A stretch of DNA of 64,000 nucleotides, taken from the NCBI RefSeq assembly GCF_009933335.1, contig NZ_MAEL01000035.1:156041-220040 (forward strand), in the 5' to 3' direction. Under the pieces are notes generated by a model. The model was not told the DNA's origin and made no database searches. It worked only from the letters and a program-made list of their open reading frames with translations. Positions 15,202-23,942 of this stretch are shown here, one piece after another (positions within the stretch are counted from its first letter, which is position 1; every line of letters begins with the position of its first letter). The DNA is from Candidatus Enterococcus willemsii. GTDB taxonomy: Bacteria > Bacillota > Bacilli > Lactobacillales > Enterococcaceae. The translations under genes were made by a program, and so were the position numbers.

Positions 15202-16224
15202 CTATTTAACAGTAATTTTTCCTGTTTCGACAGTGATGCGTAATTGATTCGTTAATGCGTCAGTGCTTTCAAAAGAATGATTTGTTTTTGTGCCGGCCAA
15301 ATCTGGTATGGCTATTTTTCCTAGTTCAGATGCTAAAGAAAAAGATGTATCTTCAAAAGCTTTAGGAGCTAACGTTAATTCAATATTTCCTAATTCGCTA
15401 GTTAATTGATTTTTTCCAATGAACGTGGTGTCTTTGCTAGTGATTTCTCCCGTTTCCGTTGAAAAATAACTGTTTGTAAAAGTGGATTGTTGCAAATGAA
15501 GCGCACCGATTTCAGTCGTTAATTCGCTATTCGATAACTCACTATTTTCAAGCGCTAGTTCTCCTTGTTCAATAGAGAGTTCAGCTTGATGGAATGTACT
15601 ATTATGAGCTGTCTGGCGACCTTGTTCTACATGTGTAGTTAATGTGTCAATCATTGACTGATTGAAGGTTAAATCGCCTAATTCTACTGAAATATCTGCG
15701 TTTTCGGCTTGTAGTTGGTTAATAGCTAGATCTCCGATTTCAACGTCAGCGTCAATTTGTCGCAATTGATTTTTGGGTAGGTATAAGGTAATCGCTGTTT
15801 GTTGACCAGTTGTTTGTTCTGGTGCAAAGAGATAATTAATGAACGAAAGATCAATTCCCAAATGATACTTTTCATCATAAAGTAGTTGATTGATAGTTAA
15901 TGTATTATCTGCAACAGCATATTTAATATTGGATGTCGAATTTTTATTGGTAATGTGATACGAAAGATACGCATGATTGTCATTTGAAGGTTCAATATTC
16001 ACTTTTGCAAGTTCAGCCGTTAAAACAATTGAATCGAAGGAGTCTAGCATTTTTTTATCCATCTTTTGTATATCAGGATGTTTACCTTGTTTTAAACCAA
16101 AACGATTTAAATCTGCTGTCGCTAAATAATCTCGTCCACCTAATAACAAACCAATGCCAAACAAGATTGCCCCGCTACCAACTAAAATCATGCTTATCCA
16201 TAAAAACTTTCTCATTATCCTCAT
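15202..16224 (-). CDS. DUF4097-type beta-strand repeat protein, membrane anchored
   Basis: A 340-aa protein with one N-terminal helix (FLWISMILVGSGAILFGIGL). After about residue 150 it has short repeats built of alternating polar and hydrophobic residues (LGDLTFNQS, QGELALENS, IGALHLQQS, TGEITSKDT, LGNIELTL), as in the DUF4097 putative adhesin beta-solenoid. The stop/start overlap with the preceding DUF1700 gene is TAATG. It is the third gene of a PadR-DUF1700-DUF4097 operon, an arrangement linked to envelope-stress responses in Firmicutes. The specific role is unknown. Confidence 0.83.
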   Translation of the reverse strand: MRIMRKFLWISMILVGSGAILFGIGLLLGGRDYLATADLNRFGLKQGKHPDIQKMDKKMLDSFDSIVLTAELAKVNIEPSNDNHAYLSYHITNKNSTSNIKYAVADNTLTINQLLYDEKYHLGIDLSFINYLFAPEQTTGQQTAITLYLPKNQLRQIDADVEIGDLAINQLQAENADISVELGDLTFNQSMIDTLTTHVEQGRQTAHNSTFHQAELSIEQGELALENSELSNSELTTEIGALHLQQSTFTNSYFSTETGEITSKDTTFIGKNQLTSELGNIELTLAPKAFEDTSFSLASELGKIAIPDLAGTKTNHSFESTDALTNQLRITVETGKITVK

Positions 16225-16802
16225 TAGATTGCCTCCTTTTTACGCCTTGTGAGTAGAGATGTTAGCTTAAGAACGACTTTCTTAACGAAACGAAATATTA
16301 CTGGCATAAAGGAAGTGAGCAAAAATCCTAAACCTAAAAGTAACAGTCCTAGTCCGATAAGAGATAAGCCACCTGGAATAGAGAATGGTAGAGCGATAAT
16401 TCCTCTTAAGACTAGTTTACCTCCTGCAAGTACACCAGCAACCATTAACGAGCAGATAACAAGTATCAAGGTAAAAAATAGCAGTCCAACTGTGACTAAA
16501 AGTAAGAATGCAGTAAGTGCTAGAGGAATGCCGATGGGGGCAGCTAGTAGAGCTAAAGTAGCTAACCAAAATGTTCGTTGCATGCCTATCGTTGAAGTAT
16601 CACGTTGTTTTTCTAGTAACTGACCTAAAATATCACGGGCTGCTTGTTTGGGTGTGCCGAGTTCTACAATGACTGCTTGCTCGTTTTCAATACCAGCTTC
16701 GTCAAAGTATTCTGTGAAATAATCCATCGCATCCACGTAGTCTTCATGAGGTAATTTTTTTAAATATCGTTGTAACTCCATTAAATATGTTTCCCGATTC
16801 AT
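16224..16802 (-). CDS. DUF1700/HAAS-type membrane protein
   Basis: A 192-aa protein. The N-terminal ~70 residues form the conserved HAAS helical domain (YLMELQRYLKKLPHEDYVDAMDYFTEYFDEAG ending in a GTPKQAARDIL segment). After it come three to four hydrophobic helices and a basic tail. HAAS domains are associated with PadR regulators, possibly as regulator partners at the membrane. It overlaps padR by ATGA and the DUF4097 gene by one base. Confidence 0.85.
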   Translation of the reverse strand: MNRETYLMELQRYLKKLPHEDYVDAMDYFTEYFDEAGIENEQAVIVELGTPKQAARDILGQLLEKQRDTSTIGMQRTFWLATLALLAAPIGIPLALTAFLLLVTVGLLFFTLILVICSLMVAGVLAGGKLVLRGIIALPFSIPGGLSLIGLGLLLLGLGFLLTSFMPVIFRFVKKVVLKLTSLLTRRKKEAI

Positions 16803-17119
16803 CCGCGAACCCCTCCTTCAATAATCGCATCTAAACTATCGCGATAAGATGCCCATTCATGTCTTAAAAAGTTTAATTGTTCTCTCCCTGTAGGAGTTAG
16901 GGAATAATATTTTCTCTTACGTCCTTGGAATGTTTGTGTATACGTTGTTAAAAATCCCGCTTTTTCTAATTTTTTTAAAATTGGATACAAAGTAGATTCT
17001 TTAATATCAGCTACGAGTTTGACTGTTTGGCTGATTTCATAGCCGTAAGAATCGGTTGTTTCGACAACGGAAAGAATTAAACATTCAATTAATAATGAAG
17101 AAACAGGATAATACATCAA
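16799..17119 (-). CDS. PadR-family transcriptional regulator
   Basis: A 106-aa winged-helix protein. The PadR signature runs YGYEISQTVK, STLYPILKKLEKAGFLTTY, RKRKYYSLTPTGREQL. It is the first gene of a three-gene operon with overlapping ORFs. PadR proteins usually repress their own operon; a near-palindromic run of alternating A and T lies 45-70 bp upstream of its start. Confidence 0.9.
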   Translation of the reverse strand: MMYYPVSSLLIECLILSVVETTDSYGYEISQTVKLVADIKESTLYPILKKLEKAGFLTTYTQTFQGRKRKYYSLTPTGREQLNFLRHEWASYRDSLDAIIEGGVRG

Positions 17120-17139
17120 TGTTCACATCCTTTGTTTAA

Positions 17140-17188
17140 TAATGTTTTTATATATGTAAAAATTTTATATATATAATTTATATATATA
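17140..17188 (-). promoter_or_regulatory. AT-rich near-palindrome upstream of padR
   Basis: Alternating TA tracts flank AATTT at about 17166-17188, making a near-symmetric element in the padR promoter region. It may be the PadR operator, but the low complexity makes this weak. Confidence 0.3.
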
Positions 17189-17264
17189 GTAACATGGAGG
17201 AGAGGTAGATGCAATGAAAGAATGAATCGGAAGAGACTCTATTTTTTTGCGCACTACAATGCAA

Positions 17265-17329
17265 AAACCTCCAGATAAATTTTTGCGGATAAAAAGTTTA
17301 AAAGTCCATATGGAGGTTTAGCGCTTTCA
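17265..17329 (+). promoter_or_regulatory. CcpA cre site and inverted repeat upstream of mannose PTS 1
   Basis: The bottom strand of 17316-17329 reads TGAAAGCGCTAAAC, a near-consensus cre. A perfect 9-bp inverted repeat AAACCTCCA (17265-17273) / TGGAGGTTT (17311-17319) overlaps it. A TATACT (17333-17338) could be the -10. The arrangement points to catabolite repression of the operon; the inverted repeat may be the regulator's site. Confidence 0.65.
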
Positions 17330-17369
17330 TTTATATACTGAGTGTACAAATTAAAAGGAGGAAAAAAAT

Positions 17370-18188
17370 ATGTCATTAGTGCAAGCGCTTTTAATTGCAG
17401 CGTGGGCTGGTTATTGTTCGTATGATGATGTGGCACCACAAATGTTACGCCGACCATTATTGGTAGGTCCGTTAGTAGGTCTTATTTTAGGAGATATGAC
17501 AACAGCATTAATTATTTCAGCAACACTAGAACTGATGTGGATGGGTCTTGGAAACATGGCAGGATACCAAACACCAGATATGATTGTGGGAACCATTTTA
17601 GGGGTAACTGTTTCAATTACTTCAGGAACGGGTGCTTCTCCAGAAGGAATTGCAGCAGGAGTTGCAGCTGCTACAACGGTAGCGATTTTAGTACAACAAT
17701 TATTGGTAATGACTCGTGTGTTAAAACAATTCTTTGAACCCTGGGCAAACCGTCTTGCCAAAGAAGGTGATCTCGATGGCATGATGAAAATAAATCTAGT
17801 CGCTTTAGTGATTCAATTTTTATTACGCGCAGTACCAACCTTTATCGTGGTTTATTTCCAAGCAGGAGTAGTAGATAGAATCTTGAATGTAGTACCTGAT
17901 AATGTTTTAGGCGGATTAGGCATTGCATCAGCGATTTTACCAGCTGTCGGTTTATCTATCTTGATGACCTTAATGATGAAAGGTATTTTATGGCCATTCT
18001 TGTTACTAGGCTTTGTGTTATCAGGTTATTTAGAATTAGGTATCTTACCAATTACGTTAATTTCATTATCATTTGCGATTATCTATTCATTCATTATGGA
18101 AATTATTGATCGCCAAAATGATATGGCTTCTGTACCAACAGGGGGCGCCGTACAAAATATCGATGAAGATGAGGGGTATGACTTATGA
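17370..18188 (+). CDS. PTS mannose-family EIIC component (system 1)
   Basis: A 272-aa membrane channel subunit of a mannose/fructose/sorbose-family PTS, which moves and phosphorylates hexoses. The family opening LVQALLIAAWAGYCSYD and the GDMTTALIISATLELMWMG helix are clear. AAAGGAGG lies upstream of ATG. The stop overlaps EIID by four bases. The gene order is EIIC-EIID-EIIA-EIIB-phosphatase, unlike the two later operons. The sugar cannot be told from sequence. Confidence 0.92.
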   Translation: MSLVQALLIAAWAGYCSYDDVAPQMLRRPLLVGPLVGLILGDMTTALIISATLELMWMGLGNMAGYQTPDMIVGTILGVTVSITSGTGASPEGIAAGVAAATTVAILVQQLLVMTRVLKQFFEPWANRLAKEGDLDGMMKINLVALVIQFLLRAVPTFIVVYFQAGVVDRILNVVPDNVLGGLGIASAILPAVGLSILMTLMMKGILWPFLLLGFVLSGYLELGILPITLISLSFAIIYSFIMEIIDRQNDMASVPTGGAVQNIDEDEGYDL

Positions 18189-19045
18189 TGGAAGAAAAAC
18201 AAGTAGCAAATGGTACGCCACAACGTGTTGCTTATGAAAAAATCACACGTAAAGACCTCAATAAAGTCTTCTGGCGCTTACAAATTTGGGGCCTAAACTT
18301 AACATCTACCTTGGTAAGTACGCAAGCCAATGGATTTTTAAATGCAATGACACCTGTGTTGAAACGTCTTTACGGCGACGCTGACCAAGCAACGCGTTCA
18401 CGTGCGATGCAACGTCATTTGTTATATTTCTTATCTCAAATTACAGCAACTGGGATGATTCTGGGAATTACTGCAGCGGTGGAAGAAACAACAACGGAAG
18501 ATGAAAAAGAAGCGGTTGTTGCGATTAAAGCAGGAATGATGGGACCTTTAGCTGGAATTGGGGATAGTGTCTTTAAGATTACGATTCAAGCGATTGCCGG
18601 TAGTATTGGTGCAGCTTATGCCATGGAAGGCAGTATTTTAGGTCCAATTTTAATGTTTCTGATTTACAACGGCTTAAATATTGGCGTGAAGTATTACGGA
18701 ATTATTGCCGGTTATGAAAAAGGTATGGAATTCATCCAAAGTGGTGAACAAGCAAAAGTTATGCAAAAAATCATTAATATTTCCACAATGGTTGGGGTTA
18801 TTGTATTAGGGGCGCTGATTGCCCAATATGTGAAAATCAATGTCGGAACCGAAATCAAAATGGAAGATACAGTGATTAGTATCCAAGAATTATTAGATGG
18901 TATTTTACCAAAATTCTTACCACTTCTATTCACTTTAGGCTTGTATAAATTACACAGCTATATGCCAAGAAAATATCTAACCTATTTAATTTTTGGTATT
19001 TTAGTTATCGGTACAGTTCTAGCAGTAATGGGTATTCTAGTTTAA
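18185..19045 (+). CDS. PTS mannose-family EIID component (system 1)
   Basis: A 286-aa membrane subunit unique to this PTS family. Recognisable segments are KVFWRLQIWGLNLTSTL at the N-terminus, GMMGPLAGIGDSVF in the middle, and the extended C-terminal helices. It has a longer N-terminal tail than systems 2 and 3. ATG 18185 and ATG 18188 are both possible. It works with EIIC as the transmembrane part. Confidence 0.92.
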   Translation: MMEEKQVANGTPQRVAYEKITRKDLNKVFWRLQIWGLNLTSTLVSTQANGFLNAMTPVLKRLYGDADQATRSRAMQRHLLYFLSQITATGMILGITAAVEETTTEDEKEAVVAIKAGMMGPLAGIGDSVFKITIQAIAGSIGAAYAMEGSILGPILMFLIYNGLNIGVKYYGIIAGYEKGMEFIQSGEQAKVMQKIINISTMVGVIVLGALIAQYVKINVGTEIKMEDTVISIQELLDGILPKFLPLLFTLGLYKLHSYMPRKYLTYLIFGILVIGTVLAVMGILV

Positions 19046-19066
19046 ACGTAGGAAAGGACGGTTTGT

Positions 19067-19510
19067 ATGGCAATTCATATTATTGTTTCAAGTCATGGCT
19101 TGTTTGCACAAGAAGCATTAAAAACAGCGGAAATGATTCTTGGTGTACCGCAAAAAAATGCATCGGTAGTATCGGTTACAACTGGTCGAACATCTGATGA
19201 ATGCTTGCAAGAATTGACACAAATATATAATGAAAAAAAAGAAGGTACAGAAGGCACGTTGATTTTAGTGGATATTTATGGAGGAACACCAGCAAATATC
19301 GCAACATATCTGACATTAACAACGGAAGACGTCCAAGTTTATTCCGGCTTAAATATTCCGATGTTGCTTGAGCTCTTTTTAAGTAATCCAGCAACATTAA
19401 GCGAAGCAAAACAAATTGTAGAAAATGCGCATGGCGTATCTTTAGTAGATATTACCAGCAAGGCAAAAGAAGGGATGGAAGAAGATGGCGATTCAGTGGA
19501 TTCGTATTGA
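19067..19510 (+). CDS. PTS mannose-family EIIA component (system 1)
   Basis: A 147-aa cytoplasmic phosphocarrier. His10 in IIVSSHGLFAQ accepts phosphate from HPr, and the ILVDIYGGTPANIA segment is the family's second signature. Its 3' end overlaps the EIIB gene by 26 bp, an unusually long overlap suggesting translational coupling. Confidence 0.93.
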   Translation: MAIHIIVSSHGLFAQEALKTAEMILGVPQKNASVVSVTTGRTSDECLQELTQIYNEKKEGTEGTLILVDIYGGTPANIATYLTLTTEDVQVYSGLNIPMLLELFLSNPATLSEAKQIVENAHGVSLVDITSKAKEGMEEDGDSVDSY

Positions 19511-19976
19511 TGATCGATTAATTCATGGGCAGGTAGCAAGTTCTTGGCTACGTCACATTGGAGCAGAACAAATAATTTGTGTGAGCGATGCAGCAGCAAG
19601 CAATCCGGTACAAGCACAAGTCTTAAAAATGGCCGCACCAGGCTACATTGTACACTTGTTTGGAGTGGATAAATTTATTCGTGTTTATCAAAAAAATCCA
19701 ATTAAAAAATCAACCTTTGTGATTTTAGGTAGCACAGCTGACTTATTAAAATTAAAAGAAGGTGGTGTGGACGTTCAAAATGTCAACTACGGTGGTATGC
19801 GTGAACGTAGCGATCGGACCATTCGTTATGACCATGATTTATGCTTCACACCGGAAGAAGATGAAGCGTTGAAGACATTGATTGAACAAGGAGTGAAGAT
19901 TGATTATCAAATGGCTGCCTATGATGCACCTACGCCATTGATGGACTATATCAAACAAGTGAAAAAAGGAGAATAA
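19485..19976 (+). CDS. PTS mannose-family EIIB component (system 1)
   Basis: A 163-aa cytoplasmic phosphocarrier. His14 in WIRIDDRLIHGQVASSW is the phosphorylated residue, which passes phosphate to the sugar in EIIC/EIID. It ends 2 bp before a phosphatase gene. Confidence 0.93.
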   Translation: MAIQWIRIDDRLIHGQVASSWLRHIGAEQIICVSDAAASNPVQAQVLKMAAPGYIVHLFGVDKFIRVYQKNPIKKSTFVILGSTADLLKLKEGGVDVQNVNYGGMRERSDRTIRYDHDLCFTPEEDEALKTLIEQGVKIDYQMAAYDAPTPLMDYIKQVKKGE

Positions 19977-19978
19977 GT

Positions 19979-21037
19979 ATGCAAATTGAATACGTTGAAG
20001 CCTTTTTCTTGGATGATCATCAAAATGAGCTAAATATTGTCACAGACGAGGATAATATTGGTACGTATCGTTTATATTGGACCTATGAAAACGATGTGCA
20101 GACAACTGACAAGCATTTTCTGCTGGAATCCAATCAAAAAAATATCCAATTTAATTTTGCATACAATCCAGATAAGGTAAATTATTTCATTATTGAATTT
20201 GAACAACATCCAGCTTTGTTATTTGGTTATCGTATTTTACCAATGTCTGGCATGTATAATTTCCGTGACATTGGTGGCTATCGTACAGAAAATGGTCGTC
20301 GCATCAAATGGGGTGTTGGTTTTCGTTCCGATCATCTGCAGAATTTGAACGAAGACGGTTTCGAATTCTTACGTAGTTTGGGCTTGAAGTCTGTGATTGA
20401 TTTTCGAAGTCCACTTGAAGTTGAAAAAGATCCCAACCCATTTTTCAGTGACGATGCGCAATCTTTCAACTTTGATCCACAAGCACATGTCGCAATGGCA
20501 GCAGGGAATGCCCAAAACTTGGATACAAGTGAGGATATGAAAACAAGGGCACTCAAAGCGATTGAAAGTGGTGAGACAGGAGCGCAGCAAATGGTGGATC
20601 AACAACTAGCATTTGTGGATAGTCCGACGAGTATTGAAGCATTCAAACAAACACTTAAAACAATCGCGCAACCAAGCAATGTCCCGACGATGCAACATTG
20701 TCGAGGTGGAAAAGATCGCACAGGTTTTGCTTTGATGGTTTTAGAAGGCTTATTAGGAGTTCCAAAACCACAATTAGTCTATGATTATATGTTAACAAAT
20801 CGGGCACGTGCCAAGAAAAATGTTAGTTATTATAACCGCTTCTTGGAAGAAACCGGTGATGAAAAGATTGCCCAATATTTGTATTCCTTGTTTGATACTA
20901 AAGAAGAATTTATTTTAGCTTCAATTGAAAAAATATTGACACAATACGGTTCTATTCGCCAATATGCCAAAGAAGTATTGTCATTATCCGATGATGAGAT
21001 AGCCAATTTAGAAAAGTTGTTTTTAGAAGAAGATTAA
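19979..21037 (+). CDS. Tyrosine-phosphatase-like enzyme (Y_phosphatase3 type) in PTS operon
   Basis: A 352-aa protein. An N-terminal ~85-residue beta-rich extension is followed by a DSP/LipA-type phosphatase domain. This has MYNFRDIGGYRTENGRRIKWG and the P-loop MQHCRGGKDRTGF with nucleophile Cys241 and Arg. Asp in the FRDIGG region is typical. Family members hydrolyse phosphotyrosine, phosphoinositides or small phospho-compounds. It is tightly linked to EIIB (2 bp), so a plausible role is dephosphorylating the sugar phosphate or a regulatory protein of this PTS. That link is inference. Confidence 0.85.
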   Translation: MQIEYVEAFFLDDHQNELNIVTDEDNIGTYRLYWTYENDVQTTDKHFLLESNQKNIQFNFAYNPDKVNYFIIEFEQHPALLFGYRILPMSGMYNFRDIGGYRTENGRRIKWGVGFRSDHLQNLNEDGFEFLRSLGLKSVIDFRSPLEVEKDPNPFFSDDAQSFNFDPQAHVAMAAGNAQNLDTSEDMKTRALKAIESGETGAQQMVDQQLAFVDSPTSIEAFKQTLKTIAQPSNVPTMQHCRGGKDRTGFALMVLEGLLGVPKPQLVYDYMLTNRARAKKNVSYYNRFLEETGDEKIAQYLYSLFDTKEEFILASIEKILTQYGSIRQYAKEVLSLSDDEIANLEKLFLEED

Positions 21038-21043
21038 GGGTAC

Positions 21044-21097
21044 AATAACTGGTAGGAAAAGAGCGAGTCAATCGTCTATTTCTATCAGTTATTTTAA
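21044..21097 (+). terminator. Weak terminator or processing hairpin after the phosphatase gene
   Basis: AATAACTGGTAGGAAA (21044-21059) pairs imperfectly with TTTCTATCAGTTATT (21079-21093), followed by a short T stretch. It may attenuate rather than stop transcription into the regulator gene. Confidence 0.55.
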
Positions 21098-21114
21098 TTA
21101 GAGAGGAGAGGCAA

Positions 21115-22995
21115 ATGAAAGAGCTCAACTTTCGCGAAATTAGTTTGCTAAATATGTTATTAGATAATGAATTTGTTAGCGCGGATGAACTACTGGAGTT
21201 TTCTGATATTTCTTTACGAACGTTACAAGCAGAAATAAACTTGCTGAATGATACTTTGGCTCAATATTCTTCTGACATTCAGATTGTTAATCAACGAGGA
21301 AAAGGCTATACACTGGAATATGGAATGGATCAACCGGAGAAATTGGAACAATTGAATCGACATTGCAAAAAATATTTGAACCTTTCACTTAATAAACGAT
21401 TTAGCGAAAATGTGCGAATTGCTAGAATTTGTCGGATTTTATTTGGAACAACTGAATACATTAAAATTGAAGCGATTGCAGAAATATTAAACGTTAGTGT
21501 TGCAACAGTTAATAAAGACATGCGCCAGGTACGTGACTTTTTGCAGTTATATGGGCTGACAATCCAATCCATTCCTTATTATGGGATGCAAGTAGCTGGT
21601 TCTGAGCAAGCAATTCGTTCTTGCATGCTAGATTTACTGAATATTTATAGTTATTCAGAGGATACCTTATTTGACGAACCGGGTTTAGAACAATTTTCAT
21701 TTGTCAAAGAGGATATGTTACAAGTCATGGCGCATATTAATAGCTGTCTTAGACAATATCCTTACCCGCTGACAGATAATGGTTTCCGTCGTTTAACCAA
21801 GTATCTGATGATTTTATCCATTCGAACTGGCTTACAAAAGGAGTTAACACTGCCTGAGCAACATCTTATTCAGCAATTGCCTGCTTATACACTGGCAAAA
21901 GCGTTATTGCCAACTGCTATCACAGCTGAAGTGGAAATATTGGCATTATTTTTGCTCGCCCACAGTGAAAACACATCATGGCCAATTTCCGCCAATGCAT
22001 TACTACCAGAAGTACCGAGTATTTATCAGCAGCTTGCACAGAAATTAGCGGATATCTATCACCTAGATATCAATCAATACCCTGATTTTTCAGCATATTT
22101 ACAACAATTTCTCTATCAATTTTACTTGCGAAAAACATATGATTTTAAGCAATTAGAAGTGTTGCGTACACAACGTCATAGCATTAAACAATTCTCTTCC
22201 TCAATTACCTTGGCAAGTGTCATTTACTTTGAATTACCACAATATGTTGCGACGGATTTGTATGATCAGTTATTTTTAGAGTTTGTCGTGCATATCTATC
22301 ATATTATTTGTCGGTTAAAAAATGAGTATGAACCAACGAACATTTTGATTATTAATGACTTAGGAAAAATTGCGAATGAATCATTGATGCAAAAATTGCA
22401 TTTGTACAATAATTATGATGTCCATTATGATTATCGTTATTTTTATGAATTAGATTCCATTGATTTTGAAACATATGATGTTGTCTTTTGTTCGGAAGAT
22501 TTTCATTATGATCTGACCAAAATTCCTATCCCAGTGATGACCTTTAACTTCTTTTTACGCTCGGAATTTTCGACATTGCTCTGGTCACGAATTTTAGCAC
22601 CTAAAAGAACAATTGGCTCGGTGTCTAATTATTTGGTGCATCCAGAAATTAAAGAAGTAACAGGCAAGTTCGCACAAATCATTCAACAAATTACTGATTA
22701 TTTAATTCAATTACCGGGGTATCAACCAGCAATGAGTCCCCAAAAAATCAAAACTTTTATTGAAACATTGATTTTAACTGCCGATTATAGTAAATATTCA
22801 GTGAACAAACTCATTACGTTATTTTCAACAGCACCTATGAAGAAGCGTTATTTTATTTTTCATTTGAAAGAACCTGTCACGATTCGCGATCGCAAAATCA
22901 GTAGTTTGCAATTTGTATTTCTGGATGTTTCAAAAGGCTTGTTGGAAATAAAAAATGGTGACTCGCAATTACGCCGTTATACAACGCCGCATTAA
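21115..22995 (+). CDS. PRD/Mga-type PTS transcriptional regulator
   Basis: A 626-aa multidomain regulator. Two N-terminal helix-turn-helix domains (SADELLEFSDISLRTLQAEI at 20-40; EAIAEILNVSVATVNKDMRQ near 120) are followed by PRD-like helical repeats (180-400) with His-containing stretches and a galactitol-EIIB-like fold (around 415-510, ILIINDLGK...VVFCSED). This is the ManR/LicR/MtlR class, whose activity is set by PTS phosphorylation. It is not a sigma-54 AAA+ activator, unlike the regulators of systems 2 and 3. Position and direction suggest it controls mannose PTS 1. Confidence 0.8.
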   Translation: MKELNFREISLLNMLLDNEFVSADELLEFSDISLRTLQAEINLLNDTLAQYSSDIQIVNQRGKGYTLEYGMDQPEKLEQLNRHCKKYLNLSLNKRFSENVRIARICRILFGTTEYIKIEAIAEILNVSVATVNKDMRQVRDFLQLYGLTIQSIPYYGMQVAGSEQAIRSCMLDLLNIYSYSEDTLFDEPGLEQFSFVKEDMLQVMAHINSCLRQYPYPLTDNGFRRLTKYLMILSIRTGLQKELTLPEQHLIQQLPAYTLAKALLPTAITAEVEILALFLLAHSENTSWPISANALLPEVPSIYQQLAQKLADIYHLDINQYPDFSAYLQQFLYQFYLRKTYDFKQLEVLRTQRHSIKQFSSSITLASVIYFELPQYVATDLYDQLFLEFVVHIYHIICRLKNEYEPTNILIINDLGKIANESLMQKLHLYNNYDVHYDYRYFYELDSIDFETYDVVFCSEDFHYDLTKIPIPVMTFNFFLRSEFSTLLWSRILAPKRTIGSVSNYLVHPEIKEVTGKFAQIIQQITDYLIQLPGYQPAMSPQKIKTFIETLILTADYSKYSVNKLITLFSTAPMKKRYFIFHLKEPVTIRDRKISSLQFVFLDVSKGLLEIKNGDSQLRRYTTPH

Positions 22996-23025
22996 AAAGA
23001 GTGATGGCTTTAAAGACCATCACTC
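22993..23025 (-). terminator. Terminator for the acetyltransferase gene
   Basis: GAGTGATGG (22999-23007) pairs with CCATCACTC (23017-23025). The run of A on the plus strand at 22994-22998 becomes a U run for the minus-strand RNA. The stem overlaps the last codons of the acetyltransferase. Confidence 0.75.
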
Positions 23026-23505
23026 ATGAAGCTGTTTCAAAAACCAAGTATCCATTAAAGTATGACCAGTTTCACCTAAAGGTTTGTCTAGTAATTTAAA
23101 GCCATTTTTATGATACAGACCATTTGCTGCTTTTAAAATAGAAGAAGTTTCAAGGTATAATTGTTGGTAATGTTGTTGTGCAAAGTTTATCGCATGGCTC
23201 AATAGTTGTTGCCCATAGCCATGTCCTGTGGCTGCATCTGAGAGATAGAGTTTTTGTAGTTCAGCGATATTGTCTTGTAACGGTGCAATCCCGACACCAC
23301 CGACAACTTGCTCATTCTCATTGACGAGTACCCAATAAGCAGAGTCTGGTAAGTCGCGATAAAACTCAGACAAATGATCTAACTGTGGATCAAAGTATGC
23401 TGTTCCGGGGATATCAAGCTGATGGTTTTCCAATATATGTCGAATAATTTGTGCCATTTGTAAGTCATCTTGTGCTGTGATTTCACGTATGTTCAAACGA
23501 ATCAC
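23020..23505 (-). CDS. GNAT-family N-acetyltransferase
   Basis: A 161-aa enzyme of the GNAT fold. Motif A for acetyl-CoA is LQKLYLSDAATGHGYGQQLL, followed by the usual YLETSSILKAANGLYHKNGF segment. The substrate is unknown. It is monocistronic, with a short AGGAG-like site upstream and a hairpin at its end. Confidence 0.87.
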   Translation of the reverse strand: MIRLNIREITAQDDLQMAQIIRHILENHQLDIPGTAYFDPQLDHLSEFYRDLPDSAYWVLVNENEQVVGGVGIAPLQDNIAELQKLYLSDAATGHGYGQQLLSHAINFAQQHYQQLYLETSSILKAANGLYHKNGFKLLDKPLGETGHTLMDTWFLKQLHE

Positions 23506-23575
23506 TCCTTTGTTTTTTCTTTTTATTATAGCAAATTTTGGTTTAGATAAAGGGATCAGTGTTCATAAGTAAAAA

Positions 23576-23612
23576 AGAAAACGTTGACATTTTTTTAAAC
23601 AAGATGTATTAT
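23576..23612 (+). promoter_or_regulatory. Promoter with cre-like overlap for the esterase/PTS operon
   Basis: TTGACA (23584-23589), 17-bp spacer, TATTAT (23607-23612). GAAAACGTTGACA (23577-23589) resembles a CcpA cre and covers the -35, which would give catabolite repression. Confidence 0.72.
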
Positions 23613-23679
23613 GTGAAGTGTTAAGAGGGTCAGTTGGATAAAACAGCTGATTATTTAAAATTTAATAGTTATTCGCTAA

Positions 23680-23707
23680 GGCTTGTTACTTTTCGGAAGG
23701 CATAACC
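23680..23707 (+). promoter_or_regulatory. Ribonucleic antiterminator (RAT) site
   Basis: The 28-nt element begins GGCTTGTTACT and ends GGCATAACC, matching the LicT/BglG-type RAT consensus in both arms. Its last four bases are also the first four of the terminator stem, so binding of an antiterminator protein would block termination. The cognate protein is presumably the antiterminator encoded at 25461. Confidence 0.88.
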
Positions 23708-23750
23708 AAAGCAAACAAAAGTTTATTTTGTTTGCTTTGGTTTTTTTTAT
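23704..23750 (+). terminator. RAT-controlled terminator in the PTS leader
   Basis: A 17-bp perfect stem (23704-23720 with 23726-23742; arm AACCAAAGCAAACAAAA) then a T run. The space from here to 23942 has no clear gene. It holds only a three-codon ORF behind a strong ribosome-binding site at about 23888. Confidence 0.9.
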
Positions 23751-23942
23751 ATTCTTTTGCCGGTGAATAACAAATTACTGTAACAAACAGCGTAATTGAA
23801 TTCCGACAAGCACTCATAATTTTTCAGAAAGATATTTATTATGGAATGAAGCAGACGCTGTATCAAAAGATTTGAAGGAGGTAGAGATGTATTTGTAGGT
23901 TATTTTTAATGAACAGAATGAAGAATAAAGGAGAAAATGAAA

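Noticed and set aside
16249..16623. 124-codon plus-strand ORF
   Set aside because: Antisense to the DUF1700 gene, which has a clear HAAS domain and operon overlaps.
23888..23899. Met-Tyr-Leu ORF with a strong ribosome-binding site
   Set aside because: Too short to call a gene; mentioned only as a possible relic in the PTS leader.
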